Position numbers and translations under genes: made by a program. 64,000 bases of DNA from Solitalea koreensis (GTDB taxonomy: Bacteria; Bacteroidota; Bacteroidia; Sphingobacteriales; Sphingobacteriaceae): the NCBI RefSeq assembly GCF_900182575.1, contig NZ_FXSZ01000001.1, positions 558,001-622,000 of the forward strand. The letters are read 5' to 3'. Positions 1 through 8,973 of the stretch are shown here, piece by piece. The notes under the pieces are model-generated. The model was given only the letters and a program-made list of their open reading frames with translations, did not search any database and was not told the DNA's origin. Numbering within the stretch: the first letter of the stretch is position 1; each line of letters opens with the position of its first letter.

Positions 1-2
1 AA

Positions 3-2678
3 CTCTTGACGGACAACAATACTTCATTTCTGGATTATATTTCAGAAGACAGTATTTTGTGGTTCAAGGATGTAAACTTTACTTATGAGATCATTGAAAA
101 AGGGGTAAAAAAAGCGAAAGAAATTTACAAAGGCCTTACTGCTGATGACAAGATAATGCATCCTGAATGGCTGGATCCAATTTATCTTTTTGAAGAAGCA
201 AAAGATACCCGCCGCAACGTAGATCGTTTCTCCGTAATTGAATTTGGCAAGCAATTTACCTACGAACCGACAGAAATCTTCAATTTTGAGATACGCCCCC
301 AGCCATCTTTCAACAAAGACTTTACTTTACTTCAGCATAACCTAAACGAAAACACAAACGAAAACATCAACAACTTTATTTTCGCTGATAGTGCCAAACA
401 GGTTGAACGTTTATATGCTATTTTCAATGATCTGCCTAAAGAAAAATCAGTTCAAACCAGCGATAATGTTGGCTTCACTCCGATCAATCTCTCCATTCAC
501 GAAGGGTTTATTGACAAAGAACTAAAAATGGCTTGTTATACCGATCATCAGATATTTGATCGTTATTATAAATACAAACCCAAAAAGAACTATTCTCAAT
601 CTCAGGCCTTAACGCTAAAAGAATTACGTGATTTAAAACCAGGTGATTTTGTAACACATATTGATCATGGCATAGGAAAATATGCCGGCTTGGAAAAAAT
701 TGAAGTGAGTGGTCATGTACAAGAAACCATACGTTTAGTTTATGCTGATAATGACTTGCTGTATGTAAACATCAACTCCTTAAATCGCATTTCAAAATAC
801 ACGGGTAAAGATGGAACCCAACCCAAGCTAAGCAAGCTTGGAACTGATGCTTGGGAGAAATTAAAAAAAAACACTAAAAAAAAAGTTAAAGACATAGCCC
901 GCGATCTTATCGCATTATACGCCAAACGCAAAGCAAAAGATGGCTATGCATTTATGCCTGACACCTATTTGCAAAACGAATTGGAGGCTTCGTTTATCTA
1001 CGAAGATACTCCGGATCAAATTCGTGCCACTTCCGACTTCAAAAAAGATATGGAAGCGCCACATCCAATGGATCGTTTGGTTTGCGGTGATGTCGGTTTT
1101 GGGAAAACAGAGGTTGCTGTACGGGCTGCTTTCAAAGCAGTTACCGATAGTAAACAAGTAGCGGTTTTAGTGCCGACAACGATTCTTGCTTCACAACACT
1201 ATCGCACATTTAAAGAGCGCCTGAAAGATTTCCCTTGCACTATCGATTATATAAATCGTTTCAAATCAGCAAAACAGATCAAAGAATCACTTAAAAAGCT
1301 GGAAGAAGGCAAAGTCGACATCATTATAGGTACGCATCGGATTGTAAGTAAGGATGTAAAATTCCATGATTTAGGTTTACTTATCATCGACGAAGAACAA
1401 AAATTTGGAGTTACCGTAAAGGAAAAGCTTAAATCAATGCGGGTAAATGTTGATACATTAACCCTTACGGCAACACCAATACCGCGCACTCTTCATTTCT
1501 CATTAATGGGAGCGCGTGACCTTTCCATTATCAGCACACCTCCTCCTAATCGCCAACCGGTAGTAACTGAACTGCATGTATTTAACGAGAAGATCATTAA
1601 AGAAGCCATTGAATATGAAGTTGATCGCGGCGGACAGGTGTTTTTTATTCACAATCGGGTAAAAGACATTTTGGAAATTGCCGGACTCATACGCAAGCTG
1701 TGTAAAGATGTTAAGGTAACTGTGGCTCATGGACAAATGGAAGGCGATGAACTGGAAGACAGAATGAGTGAATTTGTGGAAGGAAAATTCGATGTATTAG
1801 TTGCCACCACCATTATTGAGGCGGGTTTGGACATTTCCAATGCTAACACAATTCTTATTAATCAGGCACATAATTTTGGATTGAGTGACTTGCATCAAAT
1901 GCGGGGACGAGTTGGCCGATCAAACAAAAAAGCCTTTTGTTATTTACTGAGCCCACCCTTATCTGTACTTACACCCGAGGCTCGTAAACGCCTTAGCGCC
2001 ATTGAAGAGTTTTCTGACCTAGGTAGTGGATTTAACGTAGCCATGCGAGACCTTGATATTCGTGGAGCAGGAAACCTACTCGGAGCTGAACAAAGTGGTT
2101 TTGTTGCCGAAATTGGCTATGAAATGTATCATAAAATATTAGATGAAGCCATTCAGGAATTAAAAGAAGAGGAATTCAGTGAATTATTCAAAGATGAAAA
2201 GCCACGTCCCTTCATCACTTATACACAAATTGATACCGATCTAGAAATCCTTATTCCTGATGAATATGTTAGCAGTACCGCCGAGCGTTACAACTTATAT
2301 ACAGAACTCAGTAAGTTAAATAACGAAACCCAACTGGAGGCATTCGCCAAGCAACTTGTCGATCGCTTTGGACCGATGCCAAAACAAGTAAAAGAATTAC
2401 TGAATACGATGCGACTGCAATGGCTGGCAAAAGAAATAGGATTTGAGAAATTATCATTAAAAAGTAATACACTGCGTGGGTCTTTTATCTCCAATCAACA
2501 ATCGCTGTATTATGAATCAGTGCATTTCACCAAGGTACTTAATTATGTTCAGACACATCAACGAAATTGCCGCATGAAGGAAGGAAAACAATCCTTAGCT
2601 TTAATTATTGATAATGTTCAAAGTATTACACACGCAATTGAAACACTTTCAGAAATCGCCGAACTTCAAACGGTATAA
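3..2678 (+). CDS. mfd: Transcription-repair coupling factor Mfd (5' end outside window)
   Basis: Mfd is a DNA translocase that displaces RNA polymerase stalled at lesions and recruits UvrA. The reading frame is open from the window edge, and the visible 890 residues are about 200-250 short of a usual Mfd, so the N-terminal UvrB-like part is missing. Visible in order: a CarD-like RNA polymerase interaction domain (GDFVTHIDHGIGKY, about residue 210), Walker A GDVGFGKTE (about 360), DEEQ box (about 461), ATPIPRTL motif, QMRGRVGRS motif VI (about 630), and the C-terminal TRCF domain. The TTG at base 6 is an internal codon, not the start. The stop is followed 56 bases later by a secreted peptidase on the same strand, with no clear terminator between. 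Confidence 0.95.
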   Translation, partial: LLTDNNTSFLDYISEDSILWFKDVNFTYEIIEKGVKKAKEIYKGLTADDKIMHPEWLDPIYLFEEAKDTRRNVDRFSVIEFGKQFTYEPTEIFNFEIRPQPSFNKDFTLLQHNLNENTNENINNFIFADSAKQVERLYAIFNDLPKEKSVQTSDNVGFTPINLSIHEGFIDKELKMACYTDHQIFDRYYKYKPKKNYSQSQALTLKELRDLKPGDFVTHIDHGIGKYAGLEKIEVSGHVQETIRLVYADNDLLYVNINSLNRISKYTGKDGTQPKLSKLGTDAWEKLKKNTKKKVKDIARDLIALYAKRKAKDGYAFMPDTYLQNELEASFIYEDTPDQIRATSDFKKDMEAPHPMDRLVCGDVGFGKTEVAVRAAFKAVTDSKQVAVLVPTTILASQHYRTFKERLKDFPCTIDYINRFKSAKQIKESLKKLEEGKVDIIIGTHRIVSKDVKFHDLGLLIIDEEQKFGVTVKEKLKSMRVNVDTLTLTATPIPRTLHFSLMGARDLSIISTPPPNRQPVVTELHVFNEKIIKEAIEYEVDRGGQVFFIHNRVKDILEIAGLIRKLCKDVKVTVAHGQMEGDELEDRMSEFVEGKFDVLVATTIIEAGLDISNANTILINQAHNFGLSDLHQMRGRVGRSNKKAFCYLLSPPLSVLTPEARKRLSAIEEFSDLGSGFNVAMRDLDIRGAGNLLGAEQSGFVAEIGYEMYHKILDEAIQELKEEEFSELFKDEKPRPFITYTQIDTDLEILIPDEYVSSTAERYNLYTELSKLNNETQLEAFAKQLVDRFGPMPKQVKELLNTMRLQWLAKEIGFEKLSLKSNTLRGSFISNQQSLYYESVHFTKVLNYVQTHQRNCRMKEGKQSLALIIDNVQSITHAIETLSEIAELQTV

Positions 2679-2734
2679 TTTTTTAAACCCATTCTAATAA
2701 TATTCCGTAATTTAATCTATTAAATTCTCAGACC

Positions 2735-4408
2735 ATGTTAAAACATATTCGATCAACGCTTTTCCTTTCGTTATTAGCGACTACAGCCTTTGCGCAAATC
2801 CCGGCAAAAGCACCTGCCAATTGGTTTAATCTTGATTTCAAAACTGATAGTGTTCGTGGAGTAAGTACTGAAAAAACTTATCAAACGCTTTTAAAAGGCA
2901 AAAAATCAAAGCCCGTAATTGTTGCGGTAATTGATGGCGGGGTGGATATTAACCATGAAGACTTAAATAGCGTACTCTGGACTAACCCGAAAGAAATTGC
3001 CGGAAACGGGAAAGATGATGATAAAAACGGCTACATAGATGATATACATGGATGGAACTTTATCGGAGGAAAAGACGGACGTAATATCAATTTTGAGGCT
3101 ACTGAACTAACTCGTCTTTTTGCACCACTAGCCGATAAATATGCAAATGCGGATAGTTCGAAAGTAACTGATAAAAAAGAGTATGCCAGATATTTAGAAT
3201 TAAAAGCCGAGTATGACAAAGAATATAATAAGTACAAAAAACAGTACGACGATTACAATCCGGTAGTTGAACAACTAACGCAAATCAATAATCTGCTTAA
3301 GCAAAACCTTAAGATGGAAAAAGTTGATATCAATAGTTTAAGCAGTCTAAAATCAGGCAATCCACAATTGGATGAATTGGCGATAAACCTGGTAAACGGC
3401 ATGAATCAAGCAGGTGTAACAGACATGGATGGACTCATCTCTAATGTAAGCGAAGATGTTAATCATCTAAAGGAAATAATGGATTATGGATTGAACTTAA
3501 ACTATAACCCTCGTGATATCGTTGGCGATAATTACGCTGACCAGCATGAACGTTACTACGGCAATAACGACGTAAAGGGACCTGATGCCTCACATGGAAC
3601 ACACGTGGCGGGTATTATTGCAGCAAACCGTACCAATAATATTGGAATGAGCGGCATTGCGAATAATGTAAAAATCATGTCGGTTCGTACCGTTCCAAAT
3701 GGTGATGAGCGTGATAAAGATGTTGCAAATGCTATTCGCTATGCGGTAGATAACGGTGCGAAAGTGATTAATATGAGTTTTGGAAAATCATTTTCATATG
3801 ATAAATCGGTGGTGGATGAAGCGGTAAAATATGCTGAAAGCAAGGATGTTTTATTGGTGCATGCAGCAGGCAATGATGCTTCAAATAATGATACTAAAGC
3901 TAATTTCCCTAACAGTTATTTTGCCGATGGAAGCCAAGCTAAAAACTGGATCGAAGTTGGTGCTCTTTCATGGAAAAAAGGAGAAGACGCAATTGCGACA
4001 TTCTCTAATTATGGGAAAAAAAATGTAGATGTATTTGCTCCAGGAGTTGACATTTATTCAACCATTCCTGAATCGCAATATAAAAATAATAGTGGAACCA
4101 GTATGGCCTCACCGGTTGTGGCAGGAATAGCGGCAGTACTTCGTTCTTATTTTCCTAACTATACTGCAGCTCAGATTAAAGACATTATTCTCAGATCGGC
4201 CGTTAGAGTAGAGGACAAAGTAAAAATGCCTGTAGATGGCGGAGATTCGGCTAACAACGATATTAAACTGGTAAATTTTTCGGATTTATGTAATACAGGA
4301 GCTGTTGTGAACTTATACGAAGCTGTAAAATTGGCGCAAAATTATAAAGCCTTTCCTCTGAAACCAATATCAACAAAACCAGCGGCATCAACGTCGAAAA
4401 AACAATAA
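2735..4408 (+). CDS. Secreted S8 family serine peptidase (subtilase)
   Basis: A subtilisin-like endopeptidase exported by an N-terminal signal peptide (about 20 residues, ending AFAQ). The catalytic triad is visible: Asp67 in VIDGGVD, His287 in SHGTHVAG and Ser456 in SGTSMASP. The gap between Asp and His is about 220 residues, far longer than in classic subtilisins. It contains a Lys/Glu/Tyr-rich, probably coiled segment (about residues 125-185). No C-terminal sorting domain is seen, so periplasmic location or association with the envelope is inferred. A strong terminator follows directly. Substrate is unknown. Confidence 0.9.
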   Translation: MLKHIRSTLFLSLLATTAFAQIPAKAPANWFNLDFKTDSVRGVSTEKTYQTLLKGKKSKPVIVAVIDGGVDINHEDLNSVLWTNPKEIAGNGKDDDKNGYIDDIHGWNFIGGKDGRNINFEATELTRLFAPLADKYANADSSKVTDKKEYARYLELKAEYDKEYNKYKKQYDDYNPVVEQLTQINNLLKQNLKMEKVDINSLSSLKSGNPQLDELAINLVNGMNQAGVTDMDGLISNVSEDVNHLKEIMDYGLNLNYNPRDIVGDNYADQHERYYGNNDVKGPDASHGTHVAGIIAANRTNNIGMSGIANNVKIMSVRTVPNGDERDKDVANAIRYAVDNGAKVINMSFGKSFSYDKSVVDEAVKYAESKDVLLVHAAGNDASNNDTKANFPNSYFADGSQAKNWIEVGALSWKKGEDAIATFSNYGKKNVDVFAPGVDIYSTIPESQYKNNSGTSMASPVVAGIAAVLRSYFPNYTAAQIKDIILRSAVRVEDKVKMPVDGGDSANNDIKLVNFSDLCNTGAVVNLYEAVKLAQNYKAFPLKPISTKPAASTSKKQ

Positions 4409-4414
4409 TACTTG

Positions 4415-4443
4415 AAGGTGGAGCACATTACTCCACCTTTTTT
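4415..4443 (+). terminator. Intrinsic terminator of the S8 peptidase gene
   Basis: A perfect 9-bp stem (AAGGTGGAG / CTCCACCTT) with a 7-base loop is followed by a run of T, beginning 6 bases after the peptidase stop. Confidence 0.85.
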
Positions 4444-4468
4444 ATGAACAACAAAAGTTAAATTATAT

Positions 4469-4831
4469 ATGGAAATAGCAATCATTGCCCATGATGGTAA
4501 GAAAAAAGAAATGGTTAATTTTTTAATTAAACATTTAGAGAAATTAAATCGAACAGACATTAAACTCATTGCCACCGGCACAACAGGCACAAAAGCCGAA
4601 GAATTAGGATTAACAGTAAAGCGCCTACTTTCAGGCCCTCATGGAGGAGACGCTCAAATTGCCTCCCGAGTAGCCGAAGGAAAAACACAAATGGTATTTT
4701 TCTTTAGAGACCCATTAAATGCTCATCCTCATGAGCCGGATATAATGATGCTAATGCGCCAATGTGATGTGCATAATATTCCGTTAGCAAGTAACTCCTC
4801 TACTGCTGAACTATTAATCAAATCTTTATAG
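4469..4831 (+). CDS. mgsA: Methylglyoxal synthase
   Basis: Converts dihydroxyacetone phosphate to methylglyoxal and phosphate, a cytosolic overflow branch of glycolysis. The 120-residue protein covers the MGS-like fold. Diagnostic stretches are TGTTG (phosphate binding), SGPHGGDAQI with the catalytic Asp, and the C-terminal run DPLNAHPHEPD followed by NIPLASNSSTAE. It is shorter than the E. coli enzyme (152 residues), as expected for forms lacking terminal extensions. It stands alone after the peptidase terminator. Confidence 0.93.
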   Translation: MEIAIIAHDGKKKEMVNFLIKHLEKLNRTDIKLIATGTTGTKAEELGLTVKRLLSGPHGGDAQIASRVAEGKTQMVFFFRDPLNAHPHEPDIMMLMRQCDVHNIPLASNSSTAELLIKSL

Positions 4832-5148
4832 AAACACATGCTCTTTAGGCCAAAGAGATAAAGCCTAATAAATAAGGTATTAATAGTATTTATTTGTTTA
4901 AACTTCATTTAATTATTTGAAATTAAAAGCGTAAATTAGTGTAAATCAACAGATTAAAAAAAGAAGCCTGCACTAACATCTGCCGATTTCTTACACTTTT
5001 ACTTCAATTAACCTTTCACTTATTCAATTAGGATTTATTTGCATTCGAATAGAATAAAAACAAATGAGTTACACATTTCAAACCCGTTACTATGAAGACT
5101 CCTTTACTCATTTTTCACTAAATTATTCATCAATTAACCACTATTCTT
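4832..5148. other. Intergenic region, no gene recognised
   Basis: 317 AT-rich bases between mgsA and the lipoprotein gene. A short hairpin (CTCTTT / AAAGAG) lies just after the mgsA stop without a clear T-tract. A 9-codon ATG frame starts near 5091 but has nothing to support it. I see no confident promoter box, RNA or repeat. Confidence 0.5.
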
Positions 5149-5622
5149 ATGCGCTCTTTCTTCAAACCAATAAATGCAATCAAGGCATTGTGTTTATTAT
5201 CATTCTTAACACTTTACCTAACAATGCCTTCTTGTAAAAAAGACGACACTACCCCTCAGAGAACGGAACTTCAGAAAAGCTTAAAAGGTCAATGGAATGT
5301 TGATTCAATTGAATTCAAATATTATGAAAACAATGTGATTAATACAGATTATAGCGGAGTTCAACCCTATGCGGCAGGTGATTTAATAATTGAATTTGTT
5401 GACGGTGGTTTTATTGCAACAAATAAGGGTTATCAACCTCAAAAATTCCCAATTACGGAAAACGAGGACGGCAATTCATTCAATTACGCTGATAGCAATG
5501 GAAGATATACCGCAGTGATCTCGGTAAACGGAGCGCAAATGACATGGGTTGAAACAAGCACAGGAGTCTCTAACGGAGTAAATCTGAAACAAATTGTAAC
5601 GATATATCTCACAAAACTCTAA
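5149..5622 (+). CDS. Lipocalin-like lipoprotein of unknown function
   Basis: The N-terminus has a long hydrophobic segment ending in a lipobox (TMPSC at about residue 29) followed by Lys-Lys-Asp-Asp, so it is very probably a lipidated envelope protein. The mature part (about 125 residues) begins LKGQWNVDSIEF, the opening seen in Bacteroidota lipocalin-like small lipoproteins that form a beta-barrel. No catalytic motif is visible and the ligand is unknown. It is monocistronic and ends at a bidirectional terminator shared with hpt. Confidence 0.75.
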   Translation: MRSFFKPINAIKALCLLSFLTLYLTMPSCKKDDTTPQRTELQKSLKGQWNVDSIEFKYYENNVINTDYSGVQPYAAGDLIIEFVDGGFIATNKGYQPQKFPITENEDGNSFNYADSNGRYTAVISVNGAQMTWVETSTGVSNGVNLKQIVTIYLTKL

Positions 5623-5645
5623 CTACTTTTCCTAATAACCATTCT

Positions 5646-5677
5646 AATAATTCCGGTGTTAAAACGCCGGAATTATT
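5646..5677. terminator. Bidirectional terminator between lipoprotein gene and hpt
   Basis: An 11-bp stem with AATAATTCCGG pairing with CCGGAATTATT and extending inward by one G-T pair and GT/AC, followed by T-rich sequence on the plus strand and an A/T-rich tail on the minus strand. It overlaps the hpt stop codon, as expected for a terminator serving two convergent genes. Confidence 0.8.
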
Positions 5678-6206
5678 TTTTTACCACATAAATATCTCGG
5701 TAATTCCTTCCTAAACCATCATAATCCAACCCGTAGCCAACAATAAAATCACTGGGAATTTCGAATCCTATATAATCTGCTTTTATATCATGCAAAAGGG
5801 CATCGGGTTTTAAAAGAAGAGTAACTATTTTTACAGAAGCCGGAGCATACTTTTTTAACACCTCGAGAAATACAGCTAATGTTTTCCCGGTATCTATAAT
5901 ATCTTCCAGAATAATGATATCTCTTCCATTAATATCGGTATCCAATCCTATGCTTTGGCTTATCTCACCGCTACTCTCCATTCCTGAATAGGACTTAAAC
6001 TTCACAAAACTTATTTCACAATCGCCGTTGAACTGTTTTAATAAATCGGCAGTGAACCAAAATGCGCCGTTTAACATAGAGATAAACAAAGGCGTTTTAT
6101 TTCTATACTCATCACTCAGCTCCTCAGCCATCGCATTAATTCGATTTTGAATGGCCACTTCTTTAATAAATGGCTCAAACTCTTTGTCGTGGAGAACTAT
6201 TTTCAT
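5673..6206 (-). CDS. hpt: Hypoxanthine phosphoribosyltransferase
   Basis: Purine salvage enzyme: hypoxanthine (and often guanine) plus PRPP gives IMP/GMP, in the cytosol. The 177-residue length is typical. The PRPP-binding loop is visible as ILEDIIDTGKTL (about residues 96-108), preceded by the flexible region with SYSGMESSGE. The C-terminal base-recognition segment includes DFIVGYGLDYDGLGRNYRDI. It is divergently placed from the M16 peptidase gene. Confidence 0.94.
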   Translation of the reverse strand: MKIVLHDKEFEPFIKEVAIQNRINAMAEELSDEYRNKTPLFISMLNGAFWFTADLLKQFNGDCEISFVKFKSYSGMESSGEISQSIGLDTDINGRDIIILEDIIDTGKTLAVFLEVLKKYAPASVKIVTLLLKPDALLHDIKADYIGFEIPSDFIVGYGLDYDGLGRNYRDIYVVKK

Positions 6207-6313
6207 TTTATAATTTAGGAAAAAATCAGCTTTTTATTAGGATATATTTTTTGCCAAGATTAAGCATAAAACTCTATCTATTTTGAATAATTAATCCACA
6301 AAATCAAAATCCT

Positions 6314-6321
6314 TATCTTTG
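6314..6321 (+). promoter_or_regulatory. Bacteroidota -7 box close to the M16 peptidase start
   Basis: TATCTTTG matches TAnnTTTG exactly and ends 8 bases before the ATG at 6330. The start point expected from this box would leave almost no 5' leader. No TTG at 17-23 bases upstream, so the -33 element is weak. Confidence 0.55.
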
Positions 6322-6329
6322 GGGCTCAA

Positions 6330-7562
6330 ATGGAATATAAGCTTTTAGAATTATCAAATGGTATACGTGTAATCCATAAAGCCGGATCAGGTTCAGGCAT
6401 TACTCACCTTTGTTTTATGGTAAACACCGGTTCACGAGATGAGCCCGACACTAAAATGGGGTTAGCTCATTTCCTTGAACATTTACTTTTCAAAGGAACC
6501 CAAAAGCGCAACACTTACCAAATATTAAACCGATTGGAAGTTGTTGGGGGCGACCTGAACGCATATACTACCAAAGAGCAAACATGTATTCATGCTTCCT
6601 TTCTTGACCATCAACTGGAGCGCGCACTTGAACTAATTACCGATATAACCTTTCGCTCCACTTTTCCTTCACATGAATTGGAGAAAGAAAAGGGCGTGGT
6701 ACTTGACGAACTTGATTCATACCGGGATGTTCCTGAAGAATTAATTCAGGATGAATTTGACGAACTTGTGTTTGAGAACCACCCTTTAGGCCATAATATA
6801 TTGGGAACCCCTGAAAGCATAAACGGTTTTACCGGGGAAGATATTAACAATTTTCAACTTAATACTTGGTCGACACATGAAATGGTTGTGGGGGTTTTAG
6901 GGAATGTTTCAGAGAAAAAACTGCAGCGACTTATCGATAAATACTTAGCCGTTATTACTGAAAACAAACCATCAAAAAACCGATTACCTGTAAATGGATT
7001 TAATCACCGCATTCAATCCATTGAAAAATCCATTTCACAAACGCATTGTCTTTTAGGAGGAAGGTCGTACACGATTCATGATCCTAAAAAAGCAGGAATG
7101 CTTTTATTGAACAATCTTTTAGCTGGCCCTGGAATGAGCTCACGCTTAAACCTTGAAATCAGAGAGAAATTTGGAGCATGTTATACGATTGAATCGAACT
7201 ATACCCCGATGAGCGATACAGGCGTTTTTTCAATTTATTTTGGAACAGATGCCGAGAAAACAGAAAAATGCTTAAAACTGATTCACAAGGAATTAAAGAA
7301 GTTACGAGAACAACCATTAGGTTCCCTACAACTTCAACAAGCAAAACAACGTTTTAAAGGTCAAATAGCTTTAGCTGAAGAGAATCGTGTTGCTGTTATA
7401 ATTGCCATGGCTAAAAGCCTGCTCGATTATGGCACGATTGATAGTTTAGAAGAAGTTTTTAAAAAAATTGACAAGGTAACAAACGTTGAATTACAAGAAA
7501 TTGCCAATGAAAACTTTTTGCCTGAATACTTGAACATGCTAACTTACTTACCTATTGAATAA
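6330..7562 (+). CDS. M16 family zinc metallopeptidase (pitrilysin-like)
   Basis: A 410-residue single-chain M16 peptidase. The inverted zinc motif HFLEH is at residues 47-51, and the third-ligand region ELEKEKGVVLDE is about 70 residues downstream. The C-terminal half is the inactive M16_C domain (GGRSYTIHD, GPGMSSRLNLEIREKFGACY). There is no signal peptide, so it is probably cytosolic, like the short processing-peptidase-type M16 proteins. Its stop overlaps the start of the next gene by one base (TAATG), so the two are translationally coupled. Substrate unknown. Confidence 0.9.
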   Translation: MEYKLLELSNGIRVIHKAGSGSGITHLCFMVNTGSRDEPDTKMGLAHFLEHLLFKGTQKRNTYQILNRLEVVGGDLNAYTTKEQTCIHASFLDHQLERALELITDITFRSTFPSHELEKEKGVVLDELDSYRDVPEELIQDEFDELVFENHPLGHNILGTPESINGFTGEDINNFQLNTWSTHEMVVGVLGNVSEKKLQRLIDKYLAVITENKPSKNRLPVNGFNHRIQSIEKSISQTHCLLGGRSYTIHDPKKAGMLLLNNLLAGPGMSSRLNLEIREKFGACYTIESNYTPMSDTGVFSIYFGTDAEKTEKCLKLIHKELKKLREQPLGSLQLQQAKQRFKGQIALAEENRVAVIIAMAKSLLDYGTIDSLEEVFKKIDKVTNVELQEIANENFLPEYLNMLTYLPIE

Positions 7563-8197
7563 TGGATATCATCAATAAAAAAATAGATAAATATGTAGAT
7601 GAACATTCGGATGCAGAGCCGGAAGTTTTGAAGCAACTGAACCGGGAAACTCATTTAAAAGTTTTAATGCCGCGTATGTTAAGCGGACATTATCAGGGAC
7701 GAGTTTTAAGTATGTTAAGTAAGATGATAAACCCGAAACGCATTTTGGAGATTGGCACCTATACCGGATATTCTGCAATTTGTCTGGCTGAGGGCCTTCA
7801 AGAAGAAGGTGAACTCACCACTATCGACATTAATGCAGAATTAGAAAGTATGGCGAGAACTTACTTTGAAAAAGCCGGCCTTGCAAATCAAATCAATTAT
7901 ATAATTGGCAATGCCGCTGAAATTATCCCAACTTTGAACCAAACCTTCGACCTGGTTTTTATAGATGCCGATAAAAAGAATAACGCAACCTATTATGACA
8001 TGGTATTCGACAAGGTACGAACCGGTGGTTACATAATTACTGATAATGTATTATGGAGCGGTAAAGTTGTGGATGAAAAAGCAGATAAAGACACCCTGTT
8101 AATTCAGAATTTTAATACTAAAATTCAGCACGACGAACGAGTAGAAAACGTATTATTGCCGATCCGGGATGGATTATTAATTGTCCGTAAAAAGTAG
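7562..8197 (+). CDS. O-methyltransferase, class I SAM-dependent
   Basis: A 211-residue COMT-like methyltransferase. The SAM-binding motif I is ILEIGTYTGYSAICLAE (about residues 61-77), acidic motif II is TTIDIN, and DLVFIDADKKNNATYYD carries the metal-binding Asp residues typical of cation-dependent O-methyltransferases. DNVLWSGKV follows, also characteristic. The acceptor is unknown. It overlaps the M16 peptidase stop by one base and is probably co-transcribed. Confidence 0.92.
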   Translation: MDIINKKIDKYVDEHSDAEPEVLKQLNRETHLKVLMPRMLSGHYQGRVLSMLSKMINPKRILEIGTYTGYSAICLAEGLQEEGELTTIDINAELESMARTYFEKAGLANQINYIIGNAAEIIPTLNQTFDLVFIDADKKNNATYYDMVFDKVRTGGYIITDNVLWSGKVVDEKADKDTLLIQNFNTKIQHDERVENVLLPIRDGLLIVRKK

Positions 8198-8256
8198 TAT
8201 TCATAACATTCGAAAAATGAAGAGCAAATCGTTTTAGTAAATCAAACGTACAACGA

Positions 8257-8973
8257 ATGACCAAAACATTAAAACTCATTTTCCTTTCTCTTTTTATACT
8301 TTCATCATCGATTTCTCTAGCTCAAAATAAGGCCTCCAAGGCTTATGCAGAGAAATACGGCGAACTTGCTGTAAGAGAAATGAAACGCACAGGCATTCCT
8401 GCCAGCATAACACTTGCACAAGGAATTATTGAATCAGGAGCAGGGACAACCACACTTGCACGTTTGGCCAACAACCATTTTGGAGTAAAAGCGGGTAAAA
8501 ATTGGCAAGGGAAACGTTACAAAAACTTTCGAAGCTATGACTCTGTTCAGGAAGCCTATGATGACCGATCAGACTTCTTAAGTAGCCGCTCACAATATGC
8601 GTTCTTATTTAGACTTGACAAATGTGACTACAAAGCCTGGGCCCGCGGTCTGCAAAGATCAGGCTATGCAAGAAGTAAAAGATATGCTTCTGATCTTATT
8701 CACTGTATAAATGCCAATAAGTTATATAAGTACGATGAGGCTGTTTGTGGCGAACAAACGATTGAAGATGTTGTATCCATGAATGACCCTGTAGCGGCCG
8801 CCGCTGAGAAGAGTACTAAACCGCATGTTCATCACGCTTATTACAAGGTTAAAAAAGGAGATACACTTTCAGGCATAGCTCACAAACACGGCATCAGCGT
8901 AAATAAGCTTAAATCATTAAATTCCTTACGATCAACCCAACTTAAACCAGGACAAAAAATTCGCGTACGATGA
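8257..8973 (+). CDS. Secreted glucosaminidase with LysM domain
   Basis: A peptidoglycan hydrolase of the endo-beta-N-acetylglucosaminidase (FlgJ/Auto-like, GH73-type) family. It has a signal peptide ending SLAQ, then a glucosaminidase domain (about residues 25-165) with the conserved TGIPASITLAQGIIESGAG, where the Glu is the likely acid, and NNHFGVKA. A single C-terminal LysM follows (YYKVKKGDTLSGIAHKHGIS). Its stop overlaps the ATG of a paralogue (ATGA), so the pair is one transcription unit for cell-wall turnover in the periplasm. Confidence 0.9.
   Translation: MTKTLKLIFLSLFILSSSISLAQNKASKAYAEKYGELAVREMKRTGIPASITLAQGIIESGAGTTTLARLANNHFGVKAGKNWQGKRYKNFRSYDSVQEAYDDRSDFLSSRSQYAFLFRLDKCDYKAWARGLQRSGYARSKRYASDLIHCINANKLYKYDEAVCGEQTIEDVVSMNDPVAAAAEKSTKPHVHHAYYKVKKGDTLSGIAHKHGISVNKLKSLNSLRSTQLKPGQKIRVR

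Noticed and set aside
5091..5120. Nine-codon leader peptide frame before the lipoprotein gene.
   Set aside because: Too short, no amino acid bias and no hairpin; likely chance.
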